A stretch of 13,072 bases of DNA from Gemmatimonadota bacterium (GCA_029884515.1 JAOUHR010000022.1:1-13072), one strand, 5' to 3'; shown: positions 6,157 through 13,072, counted from the first letter of the stretch. Numbers and translations are program-made. The notes: generated by a model not told the origin, from the letters alone.

Positions 6157-7407
6157 TCACTCGTAGCGCAGCGCCTCGATCGGGTCGAGCTGCGCCGCGC
6201 GGCGCGCGGGGAGCACGCCGAACACCACGCCGATCCCCACCGAGACGACCACGGCGATGAGGGTCAGGCCGAGCGGCGGCGAGGCGCTGATGCCGAGGAG
6301 GCGCGTGACCGCCATCCCGGCGCCGAGTCCCACGACGATCCCGATCCCGCCGCCGATGCCGGTGAGCGTCGCGGCCTCGATCAGGAACTGCACCAGGATG
6401 TCGCCGCGCGACGCGCCGAGCGCCTTCCGCACGCCGATCTCGCGCGTGCGGTCCGTGACGGAGACCATCATGATCGCCATCACCCCGATGCCGCCCACCA
6501 GGAGCGCGACCGAGGCGAGCACGATCATCACGAGGAAGAAGACGCCGGTGAGCTGGTTGAAGATCTCGAGGATCTGTTCCTGCGTGATCAGGTCGAAGGA
6601 GTTCTGCTGCGCCGGACGAAGGCGCCTCGCCTCTCGGAGCGCGATGGTGACCGCCTCCTGCGCCTGCGCCACCGTCACGCCGTCGCGTGGCTTGACCGGG
6701 ATGAAGAGCGCGTTCGTCTTGTCGATCCGGAACTGCGCGTCGAGGAGGCGGAAGGGGAGGATCACGCCGGTCTCCTGCCCGGGCGGTGCGAAGATGTTCT
6801 CCGGCGGTACGTAGAGCCCGATCACCTCCATCGGGCGCCCAGCGACCTGGATGGTCCGGCCGATCGGGTTCACCCGGCCATAGAGTCGACGCGCCAACGC
6901 CTCCTGCACCACCGCCACGCTGGCGCCCGTCTGCACCTCGTTGCGCGTGAACCAGCGGCCATCCACGAGGCCGCCCCCTTGGATCTCCGTGAAACCGGCA
7001 TCCGCGCCGAACACGCCGGTGAGCTGCGTACGCTCGCCGAGGTAGGCGAGCCGTGCGGCTGTTTGGCCCCAGAGCGCCGCGTACCGCACCTCCGGCAGGC
7101 GGGCGATCAACTCGGCTTCGTCCGTCGAGAGGTCGGGGCGGATGCGCACCCAGGCCGGCAGGTTGTCGGGGTTGAGCGGCGTGCTCGAGTACACCTTCAC
7201 CACGTAGAACGTGGAGGGCCCCGCGATCTCCACCGTGCTGATGATCTGCGCCCGCAGCCCCTCCACGAGCGACGCCATCGTCATCACGGTGGCCACGCCG
7301 ATCACCACGCCGAGGATCGTGAGCGCCGAGCGCAGCTTGGCCACGCGCAGCGTCTCCATCGCGATGCCGAGGTTCTCCTTGTACTGGTCGAACACGGCGA
7401 GTCGCAT
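6157..7407 (-). CDS. FtsX/MacB-type ABC transporter permease, type B (B1, last of the array)
   Basis: The 416-residue product has the MacB permease layout without an ATPase domain. TM1 is at about 28-48. A periplasmic MacB-PCD-like domain spans about 50-285 and includes GGLVDGRWFTRNEV and NPIGRTIQVAGRPMEVIG. TM2 is at about 289-316, TM3 at 342-367 and TM4 at 379-399. Between TM2 and TM3 the cytoplasmic coupling motif RTREIGVRKALGA (320-332) should contact the ATPase. The C-terminus DPIEALRYE is typical. TM2 ends GVMAIMMVSVT, the type B form. It lacks the CX6C pair of the other two type B proteins and is the most divergent of the three. The ATG at 7407 follows the type A partner by 5 nt, with GGAG eight nt upstream. 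MacB-like exporters move drugs, lipoproteins or peptides; the substrate here is unknown. Confidence 0.92.
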   Translation of the reverse strand: MRLAVFDQYKENLGIAMETLRVAKLRSALTILGVVIGVATVMTMASLVEGLRAQIISTVEIAGPSTFYVVKVYSSTPLNPDNLPAWVRIRPDLSTDEAELIARLPEVRYAALWGQTAARLAYLGERTQLTGVFGADAGFTEIQGGGLVDGRWFTRNEVQTGASVAVVQEALARRLYGRVNPIGRTIQVAGRPMEVIGLYVPPENIFAPPGQETGVILPFRLLDAQFRIDKTNALFIPVKPRDGVTVAQAQEAVTIALREARRLRPAQQNSFDLITQEQILEIFNQLTGVFFLVMIVLASVALLVGGIGVMAIMMVSVTDRTREIGVRKALGASRGDILVQFLIEAATLTGIGGGIGIVVGLGAGMAVTRLLGISASPPLGLTLIAVVVSVGIGVVFGVLPARRAAQLDPIEALRYE

Positions 7408-7412
7408 GGCGC

Positions 7413-8654
7413 CTACTCCGACCGCATCGCGGTGATCGGATCGAGCCGCGCCGCGCGCCGAGCCGGGTAGACGCCGAAGATGACGCCGATGCCCGCGCCG
7501 AGGGCGAGCGCGACGGCCACCGACCACCACGTGATCCGCGCCGGCAGCGGCGAGACCACCGAGACGAGGAAGGCGAAGCTCCAGCCGGCGAGCACGCCCA
7601 CCACGCCACCCAGGGCGGAGAGGGCGATCGTCTCCACCAGGAACTGGCGCTCGATGTCGCGCGCGCGCGCGCCGACCGCCTTCCGGATCCCGATCTCCCG
7701 CGTGCGTTCGTTCACCGCCATCAGCATGATGTTCATGATCACGATGCCGCCCACCACCACGCCAATCGCGACCACGGCGGGGATCACGGCGAAGAGCACG
7801 CGGGTGAGGCTCTTCCAGAAGTCCACGAGGGCGTCGGCCGTCTCGATCGAGAAGTCGTTCCCCTCGGCCGGGCGGAGCCCGTGCGAGAGGCGCATCGCCT
7901 CCTCGGCGCGGGCCATCGCCGGGGCCACGTCGGCGGCCTCCTTCATCTTGACCGAGATCGTGGTGGTGAGGCGGCGGCCGTAGCGCATCTCGAACCGCGG
8001 CAACGGGAGGAGCACGAACGAGTCGAACGACTGCCCGAGCACGCGGCCCTTCGGCTCGTTCACCCCGATCACCGTGAACCGCTCCCCGGCCACGCGGATC
8101 TCCTGGCCGATCGGGTCCACGTTCTCGAAGAGCCGGTCGGCCACCTCGGCGCCGAGCACCACCACGGGCATCCGCTGCGAGACGTCCACGCTGCTCATCG
8201 CGCGGCCCTTCGCGACCCGGTAGTCCTGCACCACCTGGTACTCGGGGGTGATGCCGAAGACGAGGACGTTCCCGACCTCGCGGCCACGCCAGAAGATGTC
8301 GCTGGACGGCGTGGGCCAGCCGGTCTGCACGGCGACGGCATCGGCCTCGGGGAGCGCGGTGCGCACGGCCTCGGCGTCGCGCAGGGTGATCCGCGGCCGG
8401 CGCTGGACCTTCGCCCAGCCCTCGTCGTCGAAGAAGCCCACCTGGATGGGCGTGCGCCGCACCTGGAACGCATTGGTGCCCACCACCGCGCCGGCGATGT
8501 TCTCACGCACGTAGGCGTTCATCCCCTGGATGATCGCGACCACGGCCACCAGGAACGCGACCGAGACGATGATGCCCAGCAGGGTGAAGAAGGTCCGCAG
8601 GGGATTCCCGCGGATCTGCGCGACCGCGATGCGCACCACGTCGGCGTAACGCAC
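7413..8654 (-). CDS. FtsX/MacB-type ABC transporter permease, type A (A1)
   Basis: The 413-residue product has TM1 at about 21-42, a periplasmic domain, and three C-terminal TM segments around the coupling motif RTREIGIRKAVGA (317-329). TM2 ends in the type A signature VIMNIMLMAV. The first part of the periplasmic domain carries DDEGWAKVQRRPRI at 76-89, matching type A2 at identical residue numbers. Later come MacB-PCD elements (NVDPIGQEIRVAGERFTVIGV). It ends DPITAMRSE. The frame is open far upstream, but only antisense-like or low-complexity sequence lies there. The GTG at 8654 was chosen because it gives an N-terminus that aligns without gaps to A2 over the first 89 residues (40 identical by hand count). 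It starts 8 nt after the upstream type B stop and has no clear SD. It probably pairs with B1. Confidence 0.9.
   Translation of the reverse strand: MRYADVVRIAVAQIRGNPLRTFFTLLGIIVSVAFLVAVVAIIQGMNAYVRENIAGAVVGTNAFQVRRTPIQVGFFDDEGWAKVQRRPRITLRDAEAVRTALPEADAVAVQTGWPTPSSDIFWRGREVGNVLVFGITPEYQVVQDYRVAKGRAMSSVDVSQRMPVVVLGAEVADRLFENVDPIGQEIRVAGERFTVIGVNEPKGRVLGQSFDSFVLLPLPRFEMRYGRRLTTTISVKMKEAADVAPAMARAEEAMRLSHGLRPAEGNDFSIETADALVDFWKSLTRVLFAVIPAVVAIGVVVGGIVIMNIMLMAVNERTREIGIRKAVGARARDIERQFLVETIALSALGGVVGVLAGWSFAFLVSVVSPLPARITWWSVAVALALGAGIGVIFGVYPARRAARLDPITAMRSE
7416..7419 (-). promoter_or_regulatory. SD site of B1 formed by the last codons of A1
   Basis: GGAG spans the end of the TCG and the GAG codon of the A1 C-terminus, directly before its TAG stop, eight nt before the B1 ATG. 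Ribosomes finishing A1 are placed to restart on B1. Confidence 0.6.
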
Positions 8655-8662
8655 GCCGAAAG

Positions 8663-9928
8663 CTACTCGTGGCGGAGCGCTTCCACGGGGTCGAGCCTGG
8701 ACGCGCGCGTGGCCGGGAGCATGCCGAAGATCACGCCGGTGAGCGCCGCCGCCGCGAGCGAGGTCACCACGGCGCTCAGCGGCACCGACGCCGGGATGGG
8801 GGAGTTCGCGCGCACCACCCAGGCGAGGCCGGCGCCGATGGCCAGGCCGAGCAGCGCGCCGATGCTGGTGAGCGTGGCCGCCTCCACGAGGAACTGCCAG
8901 AGGATCGTGCCGCGCGTGGCGCCGAGCGCCTTGCGCACGCCGATCTCCCGGGTGCGCTCGGTGACCGAGATCATCATGATGGCCACCACGCCCACGCCGC
9001 CCACGAGGAGGCCGACCGCCGAGAGCCCGAGTCCCACCATGAAGATCGCGCCGAAGAGCGAGTCGAAGGTCTCCATCATCTTGTCCTGCCCGACGAGGAA
9101 GAACGTGTTGGGTTCGCTCGGTCGGAGTCCCCGCATGCCGCGGAGCGTGGCGGTCACCGCGTCCATCGCGTCGTCGCGCGTGACGGTCGCGCTCGGGCGC
9201 ACCATCACCATCATGCTGCGGCGCCAGACACCCATCCGGCGGTAGGCGGTCATCATCGGGATCACGGCCCGCGGGTTCTCGGGGCCGCGGCCATCCAGCG
9301 CCTTGAGGAACCCGGCCTTGGTGTGGAACACCCCGATCACGGTGAACCGGCGCCCGTCGATGTCGATCTCCTTGCCGATCGGGTCGGAGTCGCCGAAGAG
9401 CTCGGTGGCGAGCTTCTCGTTCACCAGCGCGACGAGCGCGGCCGCCTCGTGCTCCGCCTCGGTGAACGTGCGGCCGGGGAAGATGTCCGCCTGGTCGGTC
9501 TGGATCCACTCGGTGCTCTGCGCGTCGTAGCCGACGCTCTTCACCTGCCGGCCACGGTAGGTGATGGTCGCGCTGCCGAAGAGCCAGGCCATCGCGTGCT
9601 GTACCTCGGGCAGCTGCCGCACCGCCCGCCACTCGGCGAGGGAGACGCCGGGGTAGCGGCGCTCGGGGCAGTCGTCCACGCTCGGGTCGCAGCCGTTGAA
9701 GCCGGGGTTGCGGCGCCGGATCTGGAAGGTCGCGGTGCCGAACTCGTCCATGTCCGACTGGAACGAGGTGCGCACGCCGTGCACGGTCGCCCCCATCGCG
9801 ACCACCACGAACACGCCCACGGCGACGCCGGCGATGGTGAGCGCGGCGCGCACCTTGTTGGCGCGGAGCGAGTCGAGGGCGATCACCACGCCCTCCAGGC
9901 TCATCATGACCTTGTCCCAGAAGCGCAT
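8663..9928 (-). CDS. FtsX/MacB-type ABC transporter permease, type B (B2)
   Basis: The 421-residue product has TM1 at about 27-48 (RAALTIAGVAVGVFVVVAM), then a periplasmic domain with FPGRTFTEAEHEAA and FGDSDPIGKEIDIDGRRFTVIGV. The C-terminal part has TM2 at about 293-321, coupling motif RTREIGVRKALGA (325-337), TM3 and TM4, ending DPVEALRHE. Type B signature GVGVVAIMMISVT is present. Early in the periplasmic domain two cysteines, C80 and C87, form a CX6C motif shared with B3, a possible disulfide. The last 97 residues match B3 at 65 positions and B1 at 54 positions, gapless, by hand count. The ATG at 9928 lies 2 nt after the type A2 stop, with AGGAG five nt upstream made from the last codons of A2. 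No ATPase domain is present. Confidence 0.93.
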   Translation of the reverse strand: MRFWDKVMMSLEGVVIALDSLRANKVRAALTIAGVAVGVFVVVAMGATVHGVRTSFQSDMDEFGTATFQIRRRNPGFNGCDPSVDDCPERRYPGVSLAEWRAVRQLPEVQHAMAWLFGSATITYRGRQVKSVGYDAQSTEWIQTDQADIFPGRTFTEAEHEAAALVALVNEKLATELFGDSDPIGKEIDIDGRRFTVIGVFHTKAGFLKALDGRGPENPRAVIPMMTAYRRMGVWRRSMMVMVRPSATVTRDDAMDAVTATLRGMRGLRPSEPNTFFLVGQDKMMETFDSLFGAIFMVGLGLSAVGLLVGGVGVVAIMMISVTERTREIGVRKALGATRGTILWQFLVEAATLTSIGALLGLAIGAGLAWVVRANSPIPASVPLSAVVTSLAAAALTGVIFGMLPATRASRLDPVEALRHE

Positions 9929-9930
9929 CG

Positions 9931-11169
9931 CTACTCCTGCCGCAGGGCTGCGATGGGGTCGAGCCGCGAGGCGCGGCTCGCCGGATAGATCCCGGCGACG
10001 ATCCCGACTCCGGCGCCCACGATCAGCGCGGCCACGACGGACCAGGGTGCCACCGAGGCCGGCAGGGGCGTGAGCGCCGCGATGGTCTGCGACATCGCGA
10101 TCCCGAGGGCGACGCCGATCGCGGCGCCGATGAGCGAGAGCGTGGAGGCCTCGATCAGGAACTGGATCATGATGTCGCGTCGCTTGGCGCCGAGCGCCTT
10201 GCGGATGCCGATCTCGTGCGTGCGCTCGGCCACCGCCACCAGCATGATGTTCATGATCACCAGCGCGCCCACCACCAGGCCGATCGCGGGGAGGGCGGTG
10301 CCGAAGAGCACCATCTTGCTCTTGATGCCGTCGAAGAAGCTGAGGGCGGCGTCGGAGGTCTCGAGGGCGAAGTTGTCGGGGCGGCCGGGGCCCAGGCGGC
10401 GGGCGCCGCGCAGGGCGGAGCGCACCGCCTCCATCCCGTCCATCAGCACCTCGCGGGTGGGGCCCTGCACGGTGATGTAGGCGATGTCGCCGCGCGGGCG
10501 GATCGCGCGGCCCAGCGGCGAGGTGTAGGGCGCGATCGCCATCCGGTCGAGCGAGAACCCGAACACCGAGCCCTGCGGCTCGATCACGCCGATGACGGTG
10601 TAGGGTTGGCCCCCGATGCGCAGCTCGCGCCCGAGGGGGTCGAGGTTGGCGAAGTAGTACCGTGCGATCTCATCGCCGATCACCAGCACGCGGGCGCCGG
10701 TGTTGACCTCCTGCTGCGCGAAGGCGCGCCCGTGCGTGAGGGCGAACTTCTTGATGTCGAAGTAGCTCGCCTCGGTGGCGATGGCCTGCACCATCCGCGG
10801 CCGGACCTGCGGGGCGTTCGCATAGAGGAACGTCTCCGAGACGATCGCGGTCCGGAAGTCGGCCGAGAGGGTCTCGCGCACCAGCTGCGCGTCGTTCTCG
10901 TGGAGGCGCGGCCGGCGCATCAGCTCCCGCCAGTCCTCGTCGTCCTCGTTCGGGTTGAAGTTCGGCCACCGGCGCACGTCGAACGTGTTCACGCCGATGA
11001 TCTTGGCGGCGAAGTCGTTCTCCACGTAGTCGGCCATCCCCTCCACGATCGAGACCACGGCGATGAGGAACATCACGCCGATCATCACGCCGAGGAGGGT
11101 GAAGAAGCTCTTGAGCTTCTGGACCCGGATGGTCTGCAGTGCGAGCCGGACGGCCTCGAGGAAGGGCAC
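9931..11169 (-). CDS. FtsX/MacB-type ABC transporter permease, type A (A2)
   Basis: The 412-residue product starts at a GTG (11169), with GAGG seven nt upstream and the B3 stop 13 nt before it. TM1 is at about 21-42 (SFFTLLGVMIGVMFLIAVVSI). The periplasmic domain carries DDEDWRELMRRPRL at 76-89, then NLDPLGRELRIGGQPYTVIGVIEP. TM2 ends VIMNIMLVAV (type A signature), followed by the coupling motif RTHEIGIRKALGA (316-328), TM3, TM4 and the C-terminus DPIAALRQE. The last 97 residues match the partial A3 protein at 70 positions and A1 at 51, gapless, by hand count. The terminal codons CAG GAG double as SD site for B2, so it is probably coupled to and paired with B2. No ATPase domain. Substrate unknown. 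Confidence 0.93.
   Translation of the reverse strand: MPFLEAVRLALQTIRVQKLKSFFTLLGVMIGVMFLIAVVSIVEGMADYVENDFAAKIIGVNTFDVRRWPNFNPNEDDEDWRELMRRPRLHENDAQLVRETLSADFRTAIVSETFLYANAPQVRPRMVQAIATEASYFDIKKFALTHGRAFAQQEVNTGARVLVIGDEIARYYFANLDPLGRELRIGGQPYTVIGVIEPQGSVFGFSLDRMAIAPYTSPLGRAIRPRGDIAYITVQGPTREVLMDGMEAVRSALRGARRLGPGRPDNFALETSDAALSFFDGIKSKMVLFGTALPAIGLVVGALVIMNIMLVAVAERTHEIGIRKALGAKRRDIMIQFLIEASTLSLIGAAIGVALGIAMSQTIAALTPLPASVAPWSVVAALIVGAGVGIVAGIYPASRASRLDPIAALRQE
9934..9938 (-). promoter_or_regulatory. SD site of B2 formed by the last codons of A2
   Basis: AGGAG lies in the CAG GAG codons (Gln-Glu) that end A2, directly before its TAG stop and five nt before the B2 ATG. Confidence 0.65.
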
Positions 11170-11182
11170 TAGGGCGCCTCGC

Positions 11183-12442
11183 TCACTCGTGCCGGAGCGA
11201 TTCGACGGGGTCGAGCTTCGAGGCGCGCGCGGCGGGGATCATGCCGAAGAGCACGCCGGTGACGGCGCTGGCCCCCAGGGCGGCCACCGCCGCGAGCGGG
11301 GGGATCGCGGCCGCGATGGGCGTGGTGGAGCGCAACAGGAACGCCGCGGCCCACCCGAGGGCCAGCCCGATGATCGCCCCGATCCCGGTGAGCGTCACCG
11401 CCTCCACGAGGAACTGGAACAGGATGGTGGCGCGGGTCGCGCCGAGCGCCTTCCGCACGCCGATCTCGCGGGTGCGCTCGGTGACGGAGATCATCATGAT
11501 CGCCACCACCCCCACGCCGCCGACGATGAGGCCCACCGCGGAGAGGGCGATCATCACGAGGAAGAACATCCCGAAGATGCTGTCGTACGTCTCCTTCAGC
11601 TTGTCCTGCGTGATGACGGCGAAGTTGGATTCCTGGTTGGGGCGCAGGCCGCGCACTGCGCGGAGGGCGGCCGTCACGTCGTCGATCATCACGTCGCGCG
11701 GCACGTCGGCGCGCGGCTTGACCACCACACCCATGTCGGAGCGGCGCACGTTGAGCGCGCGCTGGAGCGCCGTCACCGGCACCACGCCCTTCGGGGAATC
11801 GCCGCCTGACAGGAAGCTCGCGTTGTCCTTGTAGACGCCGATCACGCGGAAGGGCGTGCCATTCACCGCGACGCTCTTGTCCAGTGGATCGGAGTCGCCG
11901 AAGAGCCGCTCGGCGGCCGTGGTGTTGAGCACCATCACGCGGGCCGCGCCCCGCACCTCCTGCTCCGTGAACACGCGGCCGCCCGGCTGCATGTCTGGCG
12001 CGCCGAACATCGCCCAGTTCGCCGAGTAGCCCTCGATCGGCGCGGAAGGCAGGAACTTGTCGCGATACTTGAAGGCGGCGCTCCAGCGCATCTGCACGCC
12101 GACCGCGGCGGCGTTCTCCAGCCGCTCGAGCACCGCGATGTCCCCCCAGGAGATGGGCGGGTTGCGGAGCCAGGTGCAGGTGTCCTCGGTGCCGTCGCAG
12201 GCCTCGAAGACGATCGGGTAGCGCGAGACGAAGAAGGTGGTCGGTCCTGTGGACTCGAAGTCCTGGGCCACGCTCTGGTTGATGCCGTGCACCGCGGCCG
12301 AGATCACGACGACCACGAAGACGCCCACCGCAACGCCCAGGATCGTGAGGCCCGCGCGCACCTTGTTGCCGATGATCGCCTCGACGGCGATCCGCACGCC
12401 CTCGGTGATCTGGTAGAGCCGGGAGGAGAGGGAGAGGCGCAC
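11183..12442 (-). CDS. FtsX/MacB-type ABC transporter permease, type B (B3)
   Basis: The 419-residue product has TM1 near 30-50 (RAGLTILGVAVGVFVVVVIS), a periplasmic domain with a CX6C pair (C82 and C89), PGGRVFTEQEVRGAARVMVLN and FGDSDPLDKSVAVNGTPFRVIGV, then TM2 with GVGVVAIMMISVT, coupling motif RTREIGVRKALGA (323-335), TM3, TM4 and the end DPVESLRHE. A longer GTG start at 12451 overlaps the A3 stop (GTGA), but the SD AGGAG would then touch the start codon. From the GTG at 12442 the same SD has an 8-nt spacer, and the layout matches the A2-B2 junction. I therefore prefer 12442, with 12451 as alternative (422 residues). In DPLDKSV the usual G of DPIGK is replaced by D. Probably paired with A3. 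Confidence 0.9.
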   Translation of the reverse strand: MRLSLSSRLYQITEGVRIAVEAIIGNKVRAGLTILGVAVGVFVVVVISAAVHGINQSVAQDFESTGPTTFFVSRYPIVFEACDGTEDTCTWLRNPPISWGDIAVLERLENAAAVGVQMRWSAAFKYRDKFLPSAPIEGYSANWAMFGAPDMQPGGRVFTEQEVRGAARVMVLNTTAAERLFGDSDPLDKSVAVNGTPFRVIGVYKDNASFLSGGDSPKGVVPVTALQRALNVRRSDMGVVVKPRADVPRDVMIDDVTAALRAVRGLRPNQESNFAVITQDKLKETYDSIFGMFFLVMIALSAVGLIVGGVGVVAIMMISVTERTREIGVRKALGATRATILFQFLVEAVTLTGIGAIIGLALGWAAAFLLRSTTPIAAAIPPLAAVAALGASAVTGVLFGMIPAARASKLDPVESLRHE

Positions 12443-12447
12443 CGTCC

Positions 12448-13072
12448 TCACTCCTGCCGCAGGGCGGCGACGGGGTCGAGCAGGGACGCCCGGCTCGCCG
12501 GATAGACGCCGGAGATGACGCCGACGCCGCCACCGACGAGCACACCGACCACGATGGACCAGGGCGCCACGCTCGCCGGCAGTGGCGTGAGCGCCGCGAT
12601 CAGCTGTGCGAGGCCGATCCCGAGCGCGATGCCGAAGATCGCGCCCAGGGTGCTGAGCGTGGCGGACTCGACGATGAACTGCGCGAGGATGTCGCGTCGC
12701 TTGGCGCCCAGCGCCTTCCGGATGCCGATCTCGTGCGTCCGCTCGGCGACCGCGACGAGCATGATGTTCATGATGACGATCGCTCCCACCACCAGGCCGA
12801 TCGCCGGGAGGGCCACGCCCGCGATCACGAGGTAACCCTCGATCTTGTCCCAGAATGCGAGTGCGCTGGCCGAGGTCTCGAGGGTGAAGTCGTCATTCAC
12901 TCCTGGGCGCAACCTGTGCCGCGTCCGCATGACCGCGCGCACGCGCTCCTGCGCCTCGATGAGCGCTGCCTGGTTGTCGGCCTGCACGATGATCGCGTCG
13001 ATCTGCATCGGCTCCGGGTTGAGGAGCCGGCGGATCGGGGAACGCCCCGGTGCGATCACGAAGTTGTCAAAC
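12448..13072 (-). CDS. FtsX/MacB-type ABC transporter permease, type A (A3), N-terminus beyond window edge
   Basis: The frame is open to the right edge, so 207 C-terminal residues are seen and roughly half of the protein is missing. The visible part starts in the periplasmic domain with FDNFVIAPGRSPIRRLL, which aligns with the corresponding segments of A1 and A2. An internal GTG at 13059 is not the start, since homology continues upstream to the edge. TM2 ends VIMNIMLVAV (type A signature), followed by RTHEIGIRKALGA, TM3, TM4 and the end DPVAALRQE. A 41-residue stretch from the second half of TM2 through the coupling motif differs from A2 at one position. The last codons hold the SD used by B3. 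Its full N-terminus is predicted to carry the DDExW-x4-RRPR motif of A1 and A2. Confidence 0.92.
   Translation of the reverse strand, partial: FDNFVIAPGRSPIRRLLNPEPMQIDAIIVQADNQAALIEAQERVRAVMRTRHRLRPGVNDDFTLETSASALAFWDKIEGYLVIAGVALPAIGLVVGAIVIMNIMLVAVAERTHEIGIRKALGAKRRDILAQFIVESATLSTLGAIFGIALGIGLAQLIAALTPLPASVAPWSIVVGVLVGGGVGVISGVYPASRASLLDPVAALRQE
12451..12455 (-). promoter_or_regulatory. SD site of B3 formed by the last codons of A3
   Basis: AGGAG lies in the CAG GAG codons that end A3, directly before its TGA stop, and eight nt before the GTG at 12442. Its position decides in favour of this GTG over the upstream one at 12451. Confidence 0.6.

Larger units (their letters stand above)
6157..13072 (-). 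other. Tandem array of three A+B permease pairs, one probable operon
   Basis: Six permease genes follow each other on one strand with gaps of 5, 13, 2, 8 and 5 nt in transcription order. They alternate A-B-A-B-A-B by the TM2-end signature (VIMNIML in A, VxAIMM in B) and by N-terminal type. All six have exactly 97 residues from the first Arg of the coupling motif to the C-terminus, and align there without gaps. The promoter and any ATPase or adaptor genes must lie upstream, beyond 13072. Confidence 0.85.

Noticed and set aside
8655..9632. In-frame extension of the A1 permease upstream to 9632, which would give a 739-residue protein
   Set aside because: The extra residues overlap the well-supported B2 gene in another frame and are Arg/Gly/His-rich without family similarity. 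The GTG at 8654 gives an N-terminus that matches A2 residue for residue in length.
6157..13072. Calling the permeases macB
   Set aside because: They have the MacB/FtsX permease fold but lack the fused ATPase domain and their substrate is unknown, so a gene symbol would mislead.
6157..13072. Repeats here as a mobile element or recent recombination product
   Set aside because: The similarity is between paralogous coding regions and is clearly below identity even for the closest pair. There is no transposase, terminal inverted repeat or target duplication.

Overview
The window is very GC rich, with third codon positions almost always G or C, and it is densely packed with genes. The gene set (M28 peptidase with PA-type insert, BshB1-like deacetylase, RhlE helicase, long runs of MacB/FtsX-type permeases without a fused ATPase) suggests a Gemmatimonadota-like or Acidobacteriota-like bacterium. 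That placement is inference; no rRNA or other marker gene is present. I see no tRNA, rRNA, CRISPR array, insertion sequence or phage gene.

Left part (1-3364). Three genes on the minus strand may form one unit, read right to left: a bacillithiol-type N-acetylglucosamine deacetylase (bshB1-like, 1963-2685), a short tryptophan 2,3-dioxygenase (kynA, 1223-1966) whose TTG start overlaps the bshB1 stop by 4 nt, and an exported M28 zinc peptidase (1-1158) cut by the left window edge. A GNAT N-acetyltransferase (2740-3309, plus strand) is divergent from bshB1 with only 54 nt between the starts. It ends in a GC-rich hairpin that can also serve the converging gene.

Middle part (3365-6120). A small exported Spy/CpxP-like LTXXQ protein (3365-3742, minus) has a strong Shine-Dalgarno (SD) site. 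Upstream of it lie two hairpins and an RhlE-type DEAD-box RNA helicase (3987-5300, minus). Divergent from the helicase is a Tat-exported DsrE-like protein (5485-6120, plus).

Right part (6157-13072). About 6.9 kb on the minus strand is a tightly packed run of six FtsX/MacB-type permease genes, the first cut by the right window edge. They alternate strictly between two sequence types. Reading in the direction of transcription the order is A3(partial)-B3-A2-B2-A1-B1, so this is three tandem copies of an A+B permease pair. In each A-to-B junction the last codons of A contain the SD site for B, which suggests translational coupling inside each pair. B-to-A junctions lack this arrangement. A1 and A2 share a DDExW-x4-RRPR motif at identical residue numbers in the periplasmic domain. 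B2 and B3 share a CX6C pair in the periplasmic domain that B1 lacks. No ATPase, periplasmic adaptor or outer-membrane factor lies in the window, so the energising subunit must be elsewhere, probably upstream beyond 13072. This array is the part most worth following up.
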